Shown in pieces: positions 33,474 through 40,258 of a stretch of 40,645 nucleotides of DNA (positions are counted from its first letter, which is position 1; each line of letters starts with the position of its first letter). This DNA is from Eubacteriales bacterium (GTDB lineage Bacteria; Bacillota; Clostridia; Lachnospirales; Lachnospiraceae), in contig JAUNSV010000013.1 of NCBI GenBank assembly GCA_030539055.1, positions 1-40,645 of the forward strand, read 5' to 3'. The notes under the pieces are model-generated. The model worked only from the letters and a program-made list of their open reading frames with translations, had not been told where the DNA came from and did not search any database. Position numbers and translations under genes: made by a program.

Positions 33474-36116
33474 ATGGATCTTATACAAAATGGAGAAAAA
33501 GCTTTATTAAATATAAATGGAAAAGAAGTAGAAGCACCTAGTAAAAAGAAGTTGATTAACTTTTTAAGAGAAGACTTAAAAATTACTTCTGTAAAAGATG
33601 GTTGTAGTGAGGGAGCTTGTGGTACCTGCTCTGTAATAGTTGATGGAAAAGTTCAAAAAACTTGTGTATTATCTTGTGAAAAATTTGTATCAAAAAAGAT
33701 ATTAACAATAGAGGGCTTTAGTGAAAAAGAGAAAAAAATATACGCTTATGCTTTTGGAAAATGTAGCGCTGTGCAATGTGGTTTTTGTATACCAGGAATG
33801 GTTATATGTGCTAAGTCATTGATTGATATTAATAATAATCCTACAAAATTAGATGCTATTAATGCTATAAGAAATAATTATTGTAGATGTACAGGATATA
33901 AAAAAATTATAGATGCAATACTCTTAAGTGCGAAAATAATAAGAATGAATTTAAATATAGATGAATTGGAAAAAGAAGAAAAAGATACTACTGAAAATGG
34001 TTTAGGAGATGATGTAATAAGAATAGATGCAAGAGAAAAAGCTCTTGGTAAGGGAATATATTGTGATGATATATACTTAGAGGGTATGCTTTGTGCTTCA
34101 GCACTTAGATCAAAATATCCTAGAGCAAGAGTGATTAAAATAGATACAGAAGAAGCATTGAATAGTGAGGGAGTAAAAGCAATTTATACTTGGAAAGATG
34201 TGCCAGGTGAGAATAAAGTAGGTCATTTAAAACACGACTGGAATACATTTATTAAAGAGGGAGAAATAACACATTATATTGCAGATGTAATATGCTTAGT
34301 TGTAGCAGATACTTGGGAGCATGTAAAAGAAGCAAAAGAAAAAATAGTTGTAGAGTATGAAGAATTGAAAGGAATATTTTCTATTGAAGATGCATTGAAA
34401 GAGGGTGCAGAAAAAGTACATTTTAATGAAGAATCAAATGTTTTAGTAGAAAAACATTTAATAAGAGGAAATGCCGATGAAGTAATAAAAAATAGTAAAT
34501 ATAAAATTACAAAGCATTATTCACTCCCAGCTGGAGAGCACGCTTTTCTTGAACCAGAATGCAGTGTAGCACTTCCACTTGGTGATGGTGTATTCATATA
34601 TTCTACAGACCAATCACCATATGATATAAGAAGAGAAACTTCTATTATGCTTGGTCTTCCAGAAGAAAAAGTAGTAGTAGAGAATGCATATGTTGGTGGT
34701 GGATTTGGTGGAAAGGAAGATGTATCTGTTCAACACTTAGCAGCACTCGCAGCATACAAATTAAAACTACCAGTAAAATGCAAATTAACAAGACAAGAAT
34801 CATTAAATTTTCATCCCAAAAAGCATCCAATGGAAATAGATATGACTACTGCTTGTGATGAAAAAGGTCATTTGACAGCAATGAAAGCTGTAGTGTATGC
34901 TGATACTGGAGCTTATGCTTCACTGGGTGGACCAGTACTAGAGAGAGCTTGCACACATGCAGCAGGGCCATATAATTATCAAATAGTAGATATTTTAGGA
35001 AAAGCAATATATACAAATAATCCACCAAGTGGTGCATTTAGAGGTTTTGGAGTTACTCAAACTTGCTTTGCAACAGAAATGAATATAAATGAATTAGCTA
35101 AAATGGTAGGAATTGATCCATTTGAATTTAGATATATTAATGCTATAAGGAAAGGAGAAGTTCTCCCAAATGGTCAAATTGCAGATGATTCTACAGGTCT
35201 TGTAGAAACACTCGATAGCATAAAAGAAGAGTATTATAAAAATAAATATGTAGGCATAGCTTGTGCAATGAAAAATGCAGGAGTAGGAGTTGGTATTAAA
35301 GATGTAGGGCGTGTAAAATTAATTATAGAAAAAGGTAAAGTAAATATTTATACTTCAGCTTCATGTATAGGTCAAGGCTCAGGTACTGTAATGACACAAT
35401 TTGTATGTAACGAATTAGGATTAAAATTGGAAGATGTAATATGGCATAATCCAAACACAAACACCTGCCCCGACTCTGGAACTACCTCAGGCTCAAGACA
35501 AACACTTATTACAGGAGAAGCTTGTAGGAGAGCTTGTGAATTGTTAAAAGAAGATTTAAAACTAGATATTAATGATAATAACAAAAAAGAAGTATATGAA
35601 AAATTGAAAGACAAATTGAATAGTGTAGGAAGAAAAGAATATTATGCTGAATACGATGATCCAACAGACAAACTAGGATCAGACAAACAAAATCCAAAAT
35701 CTCATATAGCTTATGGATATGCAACTCAAGTTTGTATATTGAATGAAGATGGTTCTATAAAAAAAATATTAGCATCACATGAAGTAGGAAAATGTGTAAA
35801 TGTAAAATCCACAGAGGGGCAAATAGAGGGTGGAGTAGTAATGTCTTTAGGTTATGCTCTAACAGAAGATTTAAAAATAAAAGATGGTGTACCTCAATGT
35901 AAATATGGCACTCTTGGATTGTTTAGAGCAGATAAAGTGCCAGAGATAGAAGCTATAATAGTAGAAAAAAAAGGAATAGAATCTGCACATGGTGCCATAG
36001 GTATAGGAGAAATAACATCAATCCCTACAGCTCCAGCTGTAGCAAGTGCTTATGAAAAATTCTTAAACAAAACTATTACATCGCTACCAATACAAGGAAC
36101 TATATACAAAAAATAA
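33474..36116 (+). CDS. xdhD: Selenium-dependent-type molybdenum hydroxylase, fused [2Fe-2S] and molybdenum domains (XdhD-like)
   Basis: An 880-residue fusion. Residues 1-160 carry both [2Fe-2S] domains (CSEGACGTCSVIVDGK, then CGFCIPGMVIC and CRCTGYKKI). The rest is the molybdenum domain: GKGIYCDDI, GGGFGGKEDVSVQH, GAFRGFGVTQ, CIGQGSGTVMTQF and GIGEITSIPTAPA with the catalytic Glu. The order and the GIGEI ending match the XdhD group, predicted or shown to carry a labile selenium ligand. I chose the second ATG (33474), six bases after GAGGA; the first (33468) directly abuts that site. No FAD subunit (YgfM type) is beside it, unlike E. coli, so electrons may pass to YgfK. It likely oxidises or reduces a purine carbon. 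Confidence 0.9.
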   Translation: MDLIQNGEKALLNINGKEVEAPSKKKLINFLREDLKITSVKDGCSEGACGTCSVIVDGKVQKTCVLSCEKFVSKKILTIEGFSEKEKKIYAYAFGKCSAVQCGFCIPGMVICAKSLIDINNNPTKLDAINAIRNNYCRCTGYKKIIDAILLSAKIIRMNLNIDELEKEEKDTTENGLGDDVIRIDAREKALGKGIYCDDIYLEGMLCASALRSKYPRARVIKIDTEEALNSEGVKAIYTWKDVPGENKVGHLKHDWNTFIKEGEITHYIADVICLVVADTWEHVKEAKEKIVVEYEELKGIFSIEDALKEGAEKVHFNEESNVLVEKHLIRGNADEVIKNSKYKITKHYSLPAGEHAFLEPECSVALPLGDGVFIYSTDQSPYDIRRETSIMLGLPEEKVVVENAYVGGGFGGKEDVSVQHLAALAAYKLKLPVKCKLTRQESLNFHPKKHPMEIDMTTACDEKGHLTAMKAVVYADTGAYASLGGPVLERACTHAAGPYNYQIVDILGKAIYTNNPPSGAFRGFGVTQTCFATEMNINELAKMVGIDPFEFRYINAIRKGEVLPNGQIADDSTGLVETLDSIKEEYYKNKYVGIACAMKNAGVGVGIKDVGRVKLIIEKGKVNIYTSASCIGQGSGTVMTQFVCNELGLKLEDVIWHNPNTNTCPDSGTTSGSRQTLITGEACRRACELLKEDLKLDINDNNKKEVYEKLKDKLNSVGRKEYYAEYDDPTDKLGSDKQNPKSHIAYGYATQVCILNEDGSIKKILASHEVGKCVNVKSTEGQIEGGVVMSLGYALTEDLKIKDGVPQCKYGTLGLFRADKVPEIEAIIVEKKGIESAHGAIGIGEITSIPTAPAVASAYEKFLNKTITSLPIQGTIYKK

Positions 36117-36130
36117 GATGAGTTAAAAAT

Positions 36131-36697
36131 ATGACTATAATAGAATTAATTATATTAGCTATAGGATTATCAATGGACGCCTTTGCAATATCGATTTGCA
36201 AAGGTCTTTCATTGAATCAAAAAAAATATTCAATAAAGTATTCGTTATTATGTGGCTTATGGTTTGGAATATTTCAAGCTTTAATGCCTTTTATTGGTTT
36301 TTTTCTTGGTGCAAGCTTCAACACATATATAAATATATTTGATCATTGGGTTGCTTTTTTATTGTTGTTTTTTATTGGTATGAAAATGATAAAAGACGCA
36401 CTTTCAAAAGAGGAAGAAAGAGTGGATTCATCTTTTTCATTTTATAATATGTTTATACTTGCTATAGCAACATCTATAGATGCTTTAGCTATAGGAATAT
36501 CATTAGCAATATTACCAGAAATAAATATTTATATAGCAATTTCTATTATTGGAGTAGTTACTTTTTTATTTTCTTTTTTTGGAGTTTTCGTAGGACATAA
36601 ATTTGGATTAAAATATAATAGTATAGCACAAATACTAGGTGGCATAATACTTATAGTTATAGGAATAAAAGTATTGATTGAGCATTTATTTTTTTAA
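36131..36697 (+). CDS. mntP: MntP/YtaF-type manganese efflux pump
   Basis: A 188-residue membrane protein with six hydrophobic helices in two repeats. Each repeat carries the family Asp motif: GLSMDAFAISICKG in helix 1 and ATSIDALAIGIS in helix 4. MntP exports Mn2+. It starts 14 bases after xdhD with only a weak ribosome site (GATGAG), so it could be translated from the purine-operon transcript. Its role there is unclear. Families of this fold have sometimes been mis-assigned, so the substrate is not certain. Confidence 0.88.
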   Translation: MTIIELIILAIGLSMDAFAISICKGLSLNQKKYSIKYSLLCGLWFGIFQALMPFIGFFLGASFNTYINIFDHWVAFLLLFFIGMKMIKDALSKEEERVDSSFSFYNMFILAIATSIDALAIGISLAILPEINIYIAISIIGVVTFLFSFFGVFVGHKFGLKYNSIAQILGGIILIVIGIKVLIEHLFF

Positions 36698-36724
36698 TAT
36701 TTTCATATAGTAAAGGAGGAAAAT

Positions 36725-37138
36725 ATGTGGATTGTATTTGCTTTTTTATCAGCAATTTTTGCATCACTTACTTCTATATTAGCTAAAGTAGGTATCAAGG
36801 GAATAGACTCAACACTAGCAACAGCAATAAGAACAATAGTAGTTTTAATATTAGCATGGGCAATGGTTTTTATTACAAATGCAAATGTGGGTATAAAAGA
36901 TATTTCGATTAGAAATTGGATTTTTTTAATATTATCTGGTGTAGCAACTGGCTTGTCATGGATATTTTATTATAAAGCATTGCAAATGGGCGATGTTTCT
37001 AAAGTAGTACCAATAGATAAAATGAGTGTAGTTTTTACACTCATTTTTGCATTTATTTTCTTTCATGAAAGTTTTAGTTTAAAATCTTTTGTAGGGATAT
37101 TATTATTAAGTGCTGGAACAATTGTTATGGTGTTATGA
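36725..37138 (+). CDS. Small EamA/DMT-family transporter
   Basis: A 137-residue, half-size drug/metabolite-superfamily protein with about five hydrophobic helices. It opens WIVFAFLSAIFASLTSILAKVG and contains the EamA signature GLSWIFYYKALQMGDVSKVVPIDK. Single-EamA proteins of this length are complete and act as dimers. Substrate unknown; its place after the purine operon makes a role in moving purines or products possible but unproven. AAAGGAGG precedes ATG 36725, 27 bases after mntP. Confidence 0.85.
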   Translation: MWIVFAFLSAIFASLTSILAKVGIKGIDSTLATAIRTIVVLILAWAMVFITNANVGIKDISIRNWIFLILSGVATGLSWIFYYKALQMGDVSKVVPIDKMSVVFTLIFAFIFFHESFSLKSFVGILLLSAGTIVMVL

Positions 37139-37215
37139 TGGGTTTTATGATAAAAAAATATAGTTTTTTTTTAATTACGTGATTAATTTTTTTAGAGAAT
37201 TCTATTATTTTTTAC

Positions 37216-37267
37216 GATAGCAAAAGTTAAAATGTTTTATATTATTTAGTCGGAATTTTTTGCTATC
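37216..37267. repeat. Inverted repeat GATAGCAAAA / TTTTGCTATC
   Basis: Two perfect 10-base arms (37216-37225 and 37258-37267) separated by 32 AT-rich bases, downstream of the EamA gene. The right arm follows a short T run. It could be a loose terminator or the ends of a small element. Confidence 0.55.
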
Positions 37268-37336
37268 TTTATTAAGTGAATGGCGAGTAATGCGCGTATA
37301 CATATTTGATATATATTGAATACTTTTAAAGTCAAG

Positions 37337-37381
37337 AAAAAAACCAAGACCAGTAATAATCGTCTTTTTTCTGGTTTTTTG
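37337..37381 (+). terminator. Possible terminator of the mntP-EamA transcript
   Basis: AAAAAACCA pairs with TGGTTTTTT around an inner AGAC/GTCT, with a bulge of Ts. The stem is imperfect but ends in a T-tract. A-tract on the left also allows action on the minus strand, for the secreted-protein gene. Confidence 0.5.
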
Positions 37382-37521
37382 TATTATTTACCAAGTACAT
37401 GCGCGTGCTCATAATTGTTACTTTAGGCCATCGGTCGAGGCGTATTATGAGATTGTTGTAGAGCCCGCAACACTTCCCCCCTGTTTCATTATTTAAATTA
37501 TATATTTAATTACAAGTTTTT

Positions 37522-38142
37522 TTATGTAGCGAATATCAGAGCTCTTCCGAAGTATCGGGTTCCTACGTTGGATGGAGCTATAGTGAGTTCTCCTCCGGGA
37601 TTTATTAAGCACGTAAATGGGAATGGGTAGACAATTGTTGAGGTAGCAGTCACACCGGCCTGGCCAGCATCGTAGTATATATCGTAGGCTGGGTCGCTAC
37701 ACCTCAAGAATCCAAAGATTTCTGCCGCATTTCCTGCTGTGGTTGAAAAATATCCTTGAATGTGGGCAATAACCTGATATGTGTTATTGTTCGTCCAAAG
37801 GCGACCAGGGGTAGTGGTTGTGGCGGTGGCAGACATATTTGAAACAAAGGCAAATGTGTGTTTTTGTTTGATTGTGTATTTGCCATTTTGCTGGTTTAAT
37901 ATAAGATCTATGCTGTCTGAGCCCTCATAAGGAAGTGTATTTGTTGCAAAATAATTAGTGATTTTATGTTCTATTTCACTATCTATTGTACTTATTCTAG
38001 AATTAATATTAGATATTGTTGTATTAAATTCTGAGCGGGTCACGTAATTCGATGTGTCATTTACGCCGATTGAGAAAGTAGTAACAGACATGCAGTATAT
38101 AATACTAAGAAATACAAATATATTAAATTTTTTATTTTTCAT
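37522..38142 (-). CDS. Secreted protein with coiled coil and beta-rich C-terminal domain, unknown function
   Basis: A 206-residue protein I do not recognise. The N-terminus (KNKKFNIFVFLSIIYCMSVTTFS) is a signal peptide or anchor. Residues 28-65 form a short coiled coil (NISNINSRISTIDSEIEH heptads). The remainder is rich in Thr, Ala, Gly and aromatic residues and looks all-beta (AHIQGYFSTTAGNAAEIFG, GGELTIAPSNVGTRYFG), like the globular heads of trimeric fibre or C1q-like proteins. There is no Shine-Dalgarno site before ATG 38142, unlike its neighbours. The 3' two-thirds uses GC-richer codons than the rest of the window. Both suggest horizontal origin, possibly phage-related. Confidence 0.65.
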   Translation of the reverse strand: MKNKKFNIFVFLSIIYCMSVTTFSIGVNDTSNYVTRSEFNTTISNINSRISTIDSEIEHKITNYFATNTLPYEGSDSIDLILNQQNGKYTIKQKHTFAFVSNMSATATTTTPGRLWTNNNTYQVIAHIQGYFSTTAGNAAEIFGFLRCSDPAYDIYYDAGQAGVTATSTIVYPFPFTCLINPGGELTIAPSNVGTRYFGRALIFAT

Positions 38143-38222
38143 TCAATATTTATATAGACAAACCAAAATGTAATTAAATGTATAGTATATTTTTATATAA
38201 AAAAGCAACCATTTAACAAAGT

Positions 38223-38281
38223 CCCGCCCATCCCCAGTTTATGAAATGCAAATTATGAGAATTAGGGGTTAGGGGCTGGGG
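38223..38281. repeat. C-tract/G-tract cluster with self-pairing CCCCAG/CTGGGG
   Basis: CCCGCCCATCCCCAG (38223-38237) and, 27 bases later, three runs of four G (GGGGTTAGGGGCTGGGG, 38265-38281). CCCCAG and CTGGGG form a six-pair stem closing the unit. Such runs are very rare in the rest of this AT-rich window. Confidence 0.65.
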
Positions 38282-38445
38282 TGAAATTTTATAAACAAAA
38301 TGATTCAACAGACATTTTAGCATTAATAAAAATGCTAGCGAAGTAATTTACATCGAATCGAAAAGTAAGAAAAAATCTTTATTAATACAATTTTTTATTA
38401 TAAATAATAATTTTGTAATTATAAAATTAAATAGCTTTTAAAATG

Positions 38446-38474
38446 TTGACATAATAAAAAAGTTAAAGTATAAT
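38446..38474 (+). promoter_or_regulatory. Perfect consensus promoter of the RelB/DinJ-type antitoxin gene
   Basis: TTGACA (38446-38451), exactly 17 bases, TATAAT (38469-38474). Predicted start near 38481, 28 bases before the antitoxin ATG. Confidence 0.9.
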
Positions 38475-38508
38475 AATACAAATGTATTACATTTTAAGGA
38501 GGTCAAAA

Positions 38509-38781
38509 ATGGCTAGTGAAACAGTTTTACAAGTAAGAATGGATAAAGAAACTAAAGATGAAGTAGAAAGTTTATATAGAGCTATGGGGATAACATTTGC
38601 ATCTGCTGTTAGATTGTTTGCTAAACAAAGCATAATAGAACAAGGTTTACCTTTTCTAGTTTCACAAAAACCTGTCAATGCTGCTGGTATGTTAAATAAG
38701 TATGCAAAAAAATCAAAAAGAAAATTAGAGGAAAGTGCGTATGAAAAAGGCGTTATTGAAAAATACAAAAAGAATAATTGA
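38509..38781 (+). CDS. RelB/DinJ family antitoxin
   Basis: A 90-residue antitoxin. The N-terminal ribbon-helix-helix reads TVLQVRMDKETKDEVESLYRAMGITFASAVRLFAKQS, typical of the RelB/DinJ family; this domain binds the operator of its own operon. The basic C-terminus would wrap the toxin. ATG 38509 follows a full AAGGAGGT; an in-frame start at 38482 would begin almost at the predicted transcript start and is rejected. It overlaps the following PIN gene by about 40 bases in another frame. The partner is broken, so this antitoxin may be an orphan. RelB/DinJ partners are more often YafQ/RelE-like, so a PIN partner is a mixed pairing. Confidence 0.88.
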   Translation: MASETVLQVRMDKETKDEVESLYRAMGITFASAVRLFAKQSIIEQGLPFLVSQKPVNAAGMLNKYAKKSKRKLEESAYEKGVIEKYKKNN

Positions 38782-38962
38782 TGCTAATATTATTTTAAGA
38801 TATATTTTAAAAGATGATGAAAACGATTTTGAAATTGCCAAAAAAGAAATATTAAAAGGTGCTACAACAAGTATAGCTATAATTGCTGAGGTTGTTTATG
38901 TTCTTAAAGGTGTTTATAATATACCACAACAATACAAGGCCCTAGTTTTTTGGGATACCTAA
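38741..38962 (+). pseudogene. Truncated PIN-domain toxin, cut off in mid-domain
   Basis: This holds the first 65 or so residues of a PIN toxin: RIIDANIILRYILKDD with the first catalytic Asp, then FEIAKKEI, TTSIAIIAEVVYVLKGVYNIP with the conserved Glu. Similar toxins run to about 130 residues, with a second acidic cluster. Here homology stops near QQYKA (about base 38935), and after the short tail LVFWDT a TAA ends the frame at 38962. The lost part includes essential acidic residues, so it should be inactive. ATG 38741 has GAGGAAAG upstream. The sequence after the break belongs to another gene, so this is a recombination joint, not a point mutation. Confidence 0.8.
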
Positions 38963-39063
38963 CAACGGGCCAAACTATAACTGTCTATATGGATGCCACA
39001 GGCAACCCGACTACACTCCCAGCAAACACTTGTATGCTATCAATTATATTAATTGATCCATAA
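38935..39063 (+). pseudogene. 3' fragment of a secreted/fibre-like protein gene
   Basis: In the frame one base off the PIN gene, about 43 codons run to TAA 39063. They read QGPSFLGYLTTGQTITVYMD, then ATGNPTTLPANTCMLSIILI and DP. The pattern of alternating beta-strand residues ending in a hydrophobic strand resembles the C-terminal end of a globular fibre or C1q/TNF-like head, and loosely the end of the secreted protein at 37522. GC content rises sharply at about 38937. There is no start codon or ribosome site for it. It is the tail of a gene whose front has been replaced by the toxin operon. Confidence 0.65.
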
Positions 39064-39103
39064 AAAAAATTCGCTCAAACGGCCACCATTTATACTTGAT
39101 ACT

Positions 39104-39143
39104 ACATAAGTACCTAAAAACTTAGGTACCACCAAACTTATGT
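39104..39143. repeat. Nested inverted repeat next to the truncated genes
   Basis: Outer arms ACATAAG/CTTATGT (39104-39110, 39137-39143) enclose a perfect eight-pair hairpin GTACCTAA-AAAC-TTAGGTAC (39110-39129). No T-tract on either side. It lies 41 bases after the gene fragment's stop and 40 before the acetyltransferase stop. Confidence 0.75.
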
Positions 39144-39182
39144 GATATTTCAACACATATTTTGTTTTGTTGTCGAAAACTG

Positions 39183-39731
39183 TTACTTACAATAATCTAC
39201 TTTTAATAACCCATATAAATAATAATCGCAATATATATTGACCATTTTTCCAGATCGAATGCATCCCTCTCTAACGAAACCTGCTTTTTCTAATGTTTTA
39301 TATGATGGATGATTTTCAATATGCACATCTGTCCATATCTTTTGGAGTTCTGTTTTAGTAAAGCAAAATTGAATTACTTTTTCTAACGCTTCGAGTGCTA
39401 GTCCCTTACCTTGATACTCTGGTGATAATCGAAATGCAGCCTTAGCCATTCGATCATTTTGTATGAGATATATCCAAATTTCGCCTATTGCTTTTTTATT
39501 AGAGCGATTAATAATTCCCCAATGAAAACTTTTTGTTGGTTTTTCCTTTCTTTCGAACAAAAGCATTGGGTTCTTATCATTCTTTCCTGGGTTCATTCCC
39601 CAGTATTTATAAATAGTTTTATCTGACATCCACTCACAAAGTGCTGGTACATCTTCTTTAGTGAGTGTTCTTAAAATTAATCTATTTGTTTCAAGCGTAG
39701 GTTTATTATTAATATAATCTTTTAAACTCAT
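39183..39731 (-). CDS. GNAT family N-acetyltransferase (RimJ/RimL-like)
   Basis: A 182-residue acetyltransferase using acetyl-CoA. It begins with a RimJ/RimL-type LETNRLILRTLTKEDVPAL. The acetyl-CoA loop is FRLSPEYQGKGLALEAL (with Q-G-K-G), then IWTDVHIENHPSYKTLEKAGFVREG, the conserved late motif. These proteins acetylate protein N-termini, antibiotics or small amines; the substrate is unknown. GAGGTGAAAT precedes ATG 39731. It follows trmO by eight bases, so they form an operon. Confidence 0.9.
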   Translation of the reverse strand: MSLKDYINNKPTLETNRLILRTLTKEDVPALCEWMSDKTIYKYWGMNPGKNDKNPMLLFERKEKPTKSFHWGIINRSNKKAIGEIWIYLIQNDRMAKAAFRLSPEYQGKGLALEALEKVIQFCFTKTELQKIWTDVHIENHPSYKTLEKAGFVREGCIRSGKMVNIYCDYYLYGLLKVDYCK

Positions 39732-39739
39732 ATTTCACC

Positions 39740-40216
39740 TCAAAAATTAAATTCTGCTTCCCAATCAAACTCTCCTGATTTTTCAATACATTTTGGCCAA
39801 TGTGCACACCAATTTGGAACAATTGGTTTTTCAACACGGTCAAGACTTGGCGTGTATGGTTTAATATCCAAAACGGGTGTTCCATCAAATGCATCTGTAT
39901 ATGCAAGACCTATAATTCCATTTTCTTTATCAATATATGTTACATAACTTAAAGATAATGCAATTGGGTTAGGCCTTTCTGGGGAGCGTGTCGCAAAAAC
40001 ACCAAGAGTTTCTGGACCTTTAACATATGGTTTATTTACAATCAATTTGCTTCTTGCCTCTGAATTGTCGCATTTATCAAACCACCACAAAATTTGAATA
40101 TACCCAAATCCATCAAGACCCTCTATTGCTGGAGCATATTCATTTTTCAATTTAATGTAAAACCCTTTTTCATTCGAACAAATTTCTCCTATTGAAGTAA
40201 GTGTAAAATTATTCAT
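39740..40216 (-). CDS. trmO: tRNA (N6-threonylcarbamoyladenosine-37-N6)-methyltransferase TrmO
   Basis: SAM-dependent enzyme (TsaA/VirR-like beta-barrel fold) methylating t6A37 in tRNA. The 158-residue protein has the family motifs LTSIGEICS at the start, GVFATRSPERPNPIALS and FDGTPVLDIKPYTPSLDRV. E. coli TrmO is longer because of a C-terminal domain; short versions of this size are common in Firmicutes. AAGGAGTT precedes ATG 40216. Promoter and a palindrome lie just upstream. Functional pairing with the acetyltransferase is unknown. Confidence 0.9.
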   Translation of the reverse strand: MNNFTLTSIGEICSNEKGFYIKLKNEYAPAIEGLDGFGYIQILWWFDKCDNSEARSKLIVNKPYVKGPETLGVFATRSPERPNPIALSLSYVTYIDKENGIIGLAYTDAFDGTPVLDIKPYTPSLDRVEKPIVPNWCAHWPKCIEKSGEFDWEAEFNF

Positions 40217-40239
40217 AATTTTAACTCCTTTTTATTTTA

Positions 40240-40253
40240 TTGAGATATCTCAA
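40240..40253. promoter_or_regulatory. Palindromic operator candidate at the trmO start point
   Basis: Perfect 14-base palindrome TTGAGATATCTCAA. It covers the predicted +1 to +13 of the trmO-GNAT transcript, a position where a bound repressor would block RNA polymerase. Confidence 0.6.
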
Positions 40254-40258
40254 AAATA

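Larger units (their letters stand above)
37139..37521. other. Intergenic region with a terminator-like hairpin and an inverted repeat
   Basis: No gene that I can support lies in these 383 bases. They hold a 10-base inverted repeat (37216-37267) and a terminator-like hairpin (37337-37381). A stretch (37390-37500) has higher GC than its surroundings, including ATGCGCGTGC, GGCCATCGGTCGAGGCG and CCCGCAACACTTCCCCCC. The frame ending at the TAA of 37493-37495 reads plausibly (RPSVEAYYEIVVEPATLP) and may be a gene remnant, but it has no start or ribosome site. Confidence 0.6.
38143..38508. other. Intergenic region with GC-tract cluster and small inverted repeat
   Basis: No gene seen in these 366 bases. 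They hold C-tracts and G-tracts (38223-38281), a seven-pair hairpin TAGCATT/AATGCTA (38318-38337) and the antitoxin promoter at the right end. Confidence 0.6.

Noticed and set aside
37425-37495. A possible small gene encoding RPSVEAYYEIVVEPATLP.
   Set aside because: No start codon with a ribosome site, only about 35 codons; kept only as a possible remnant.
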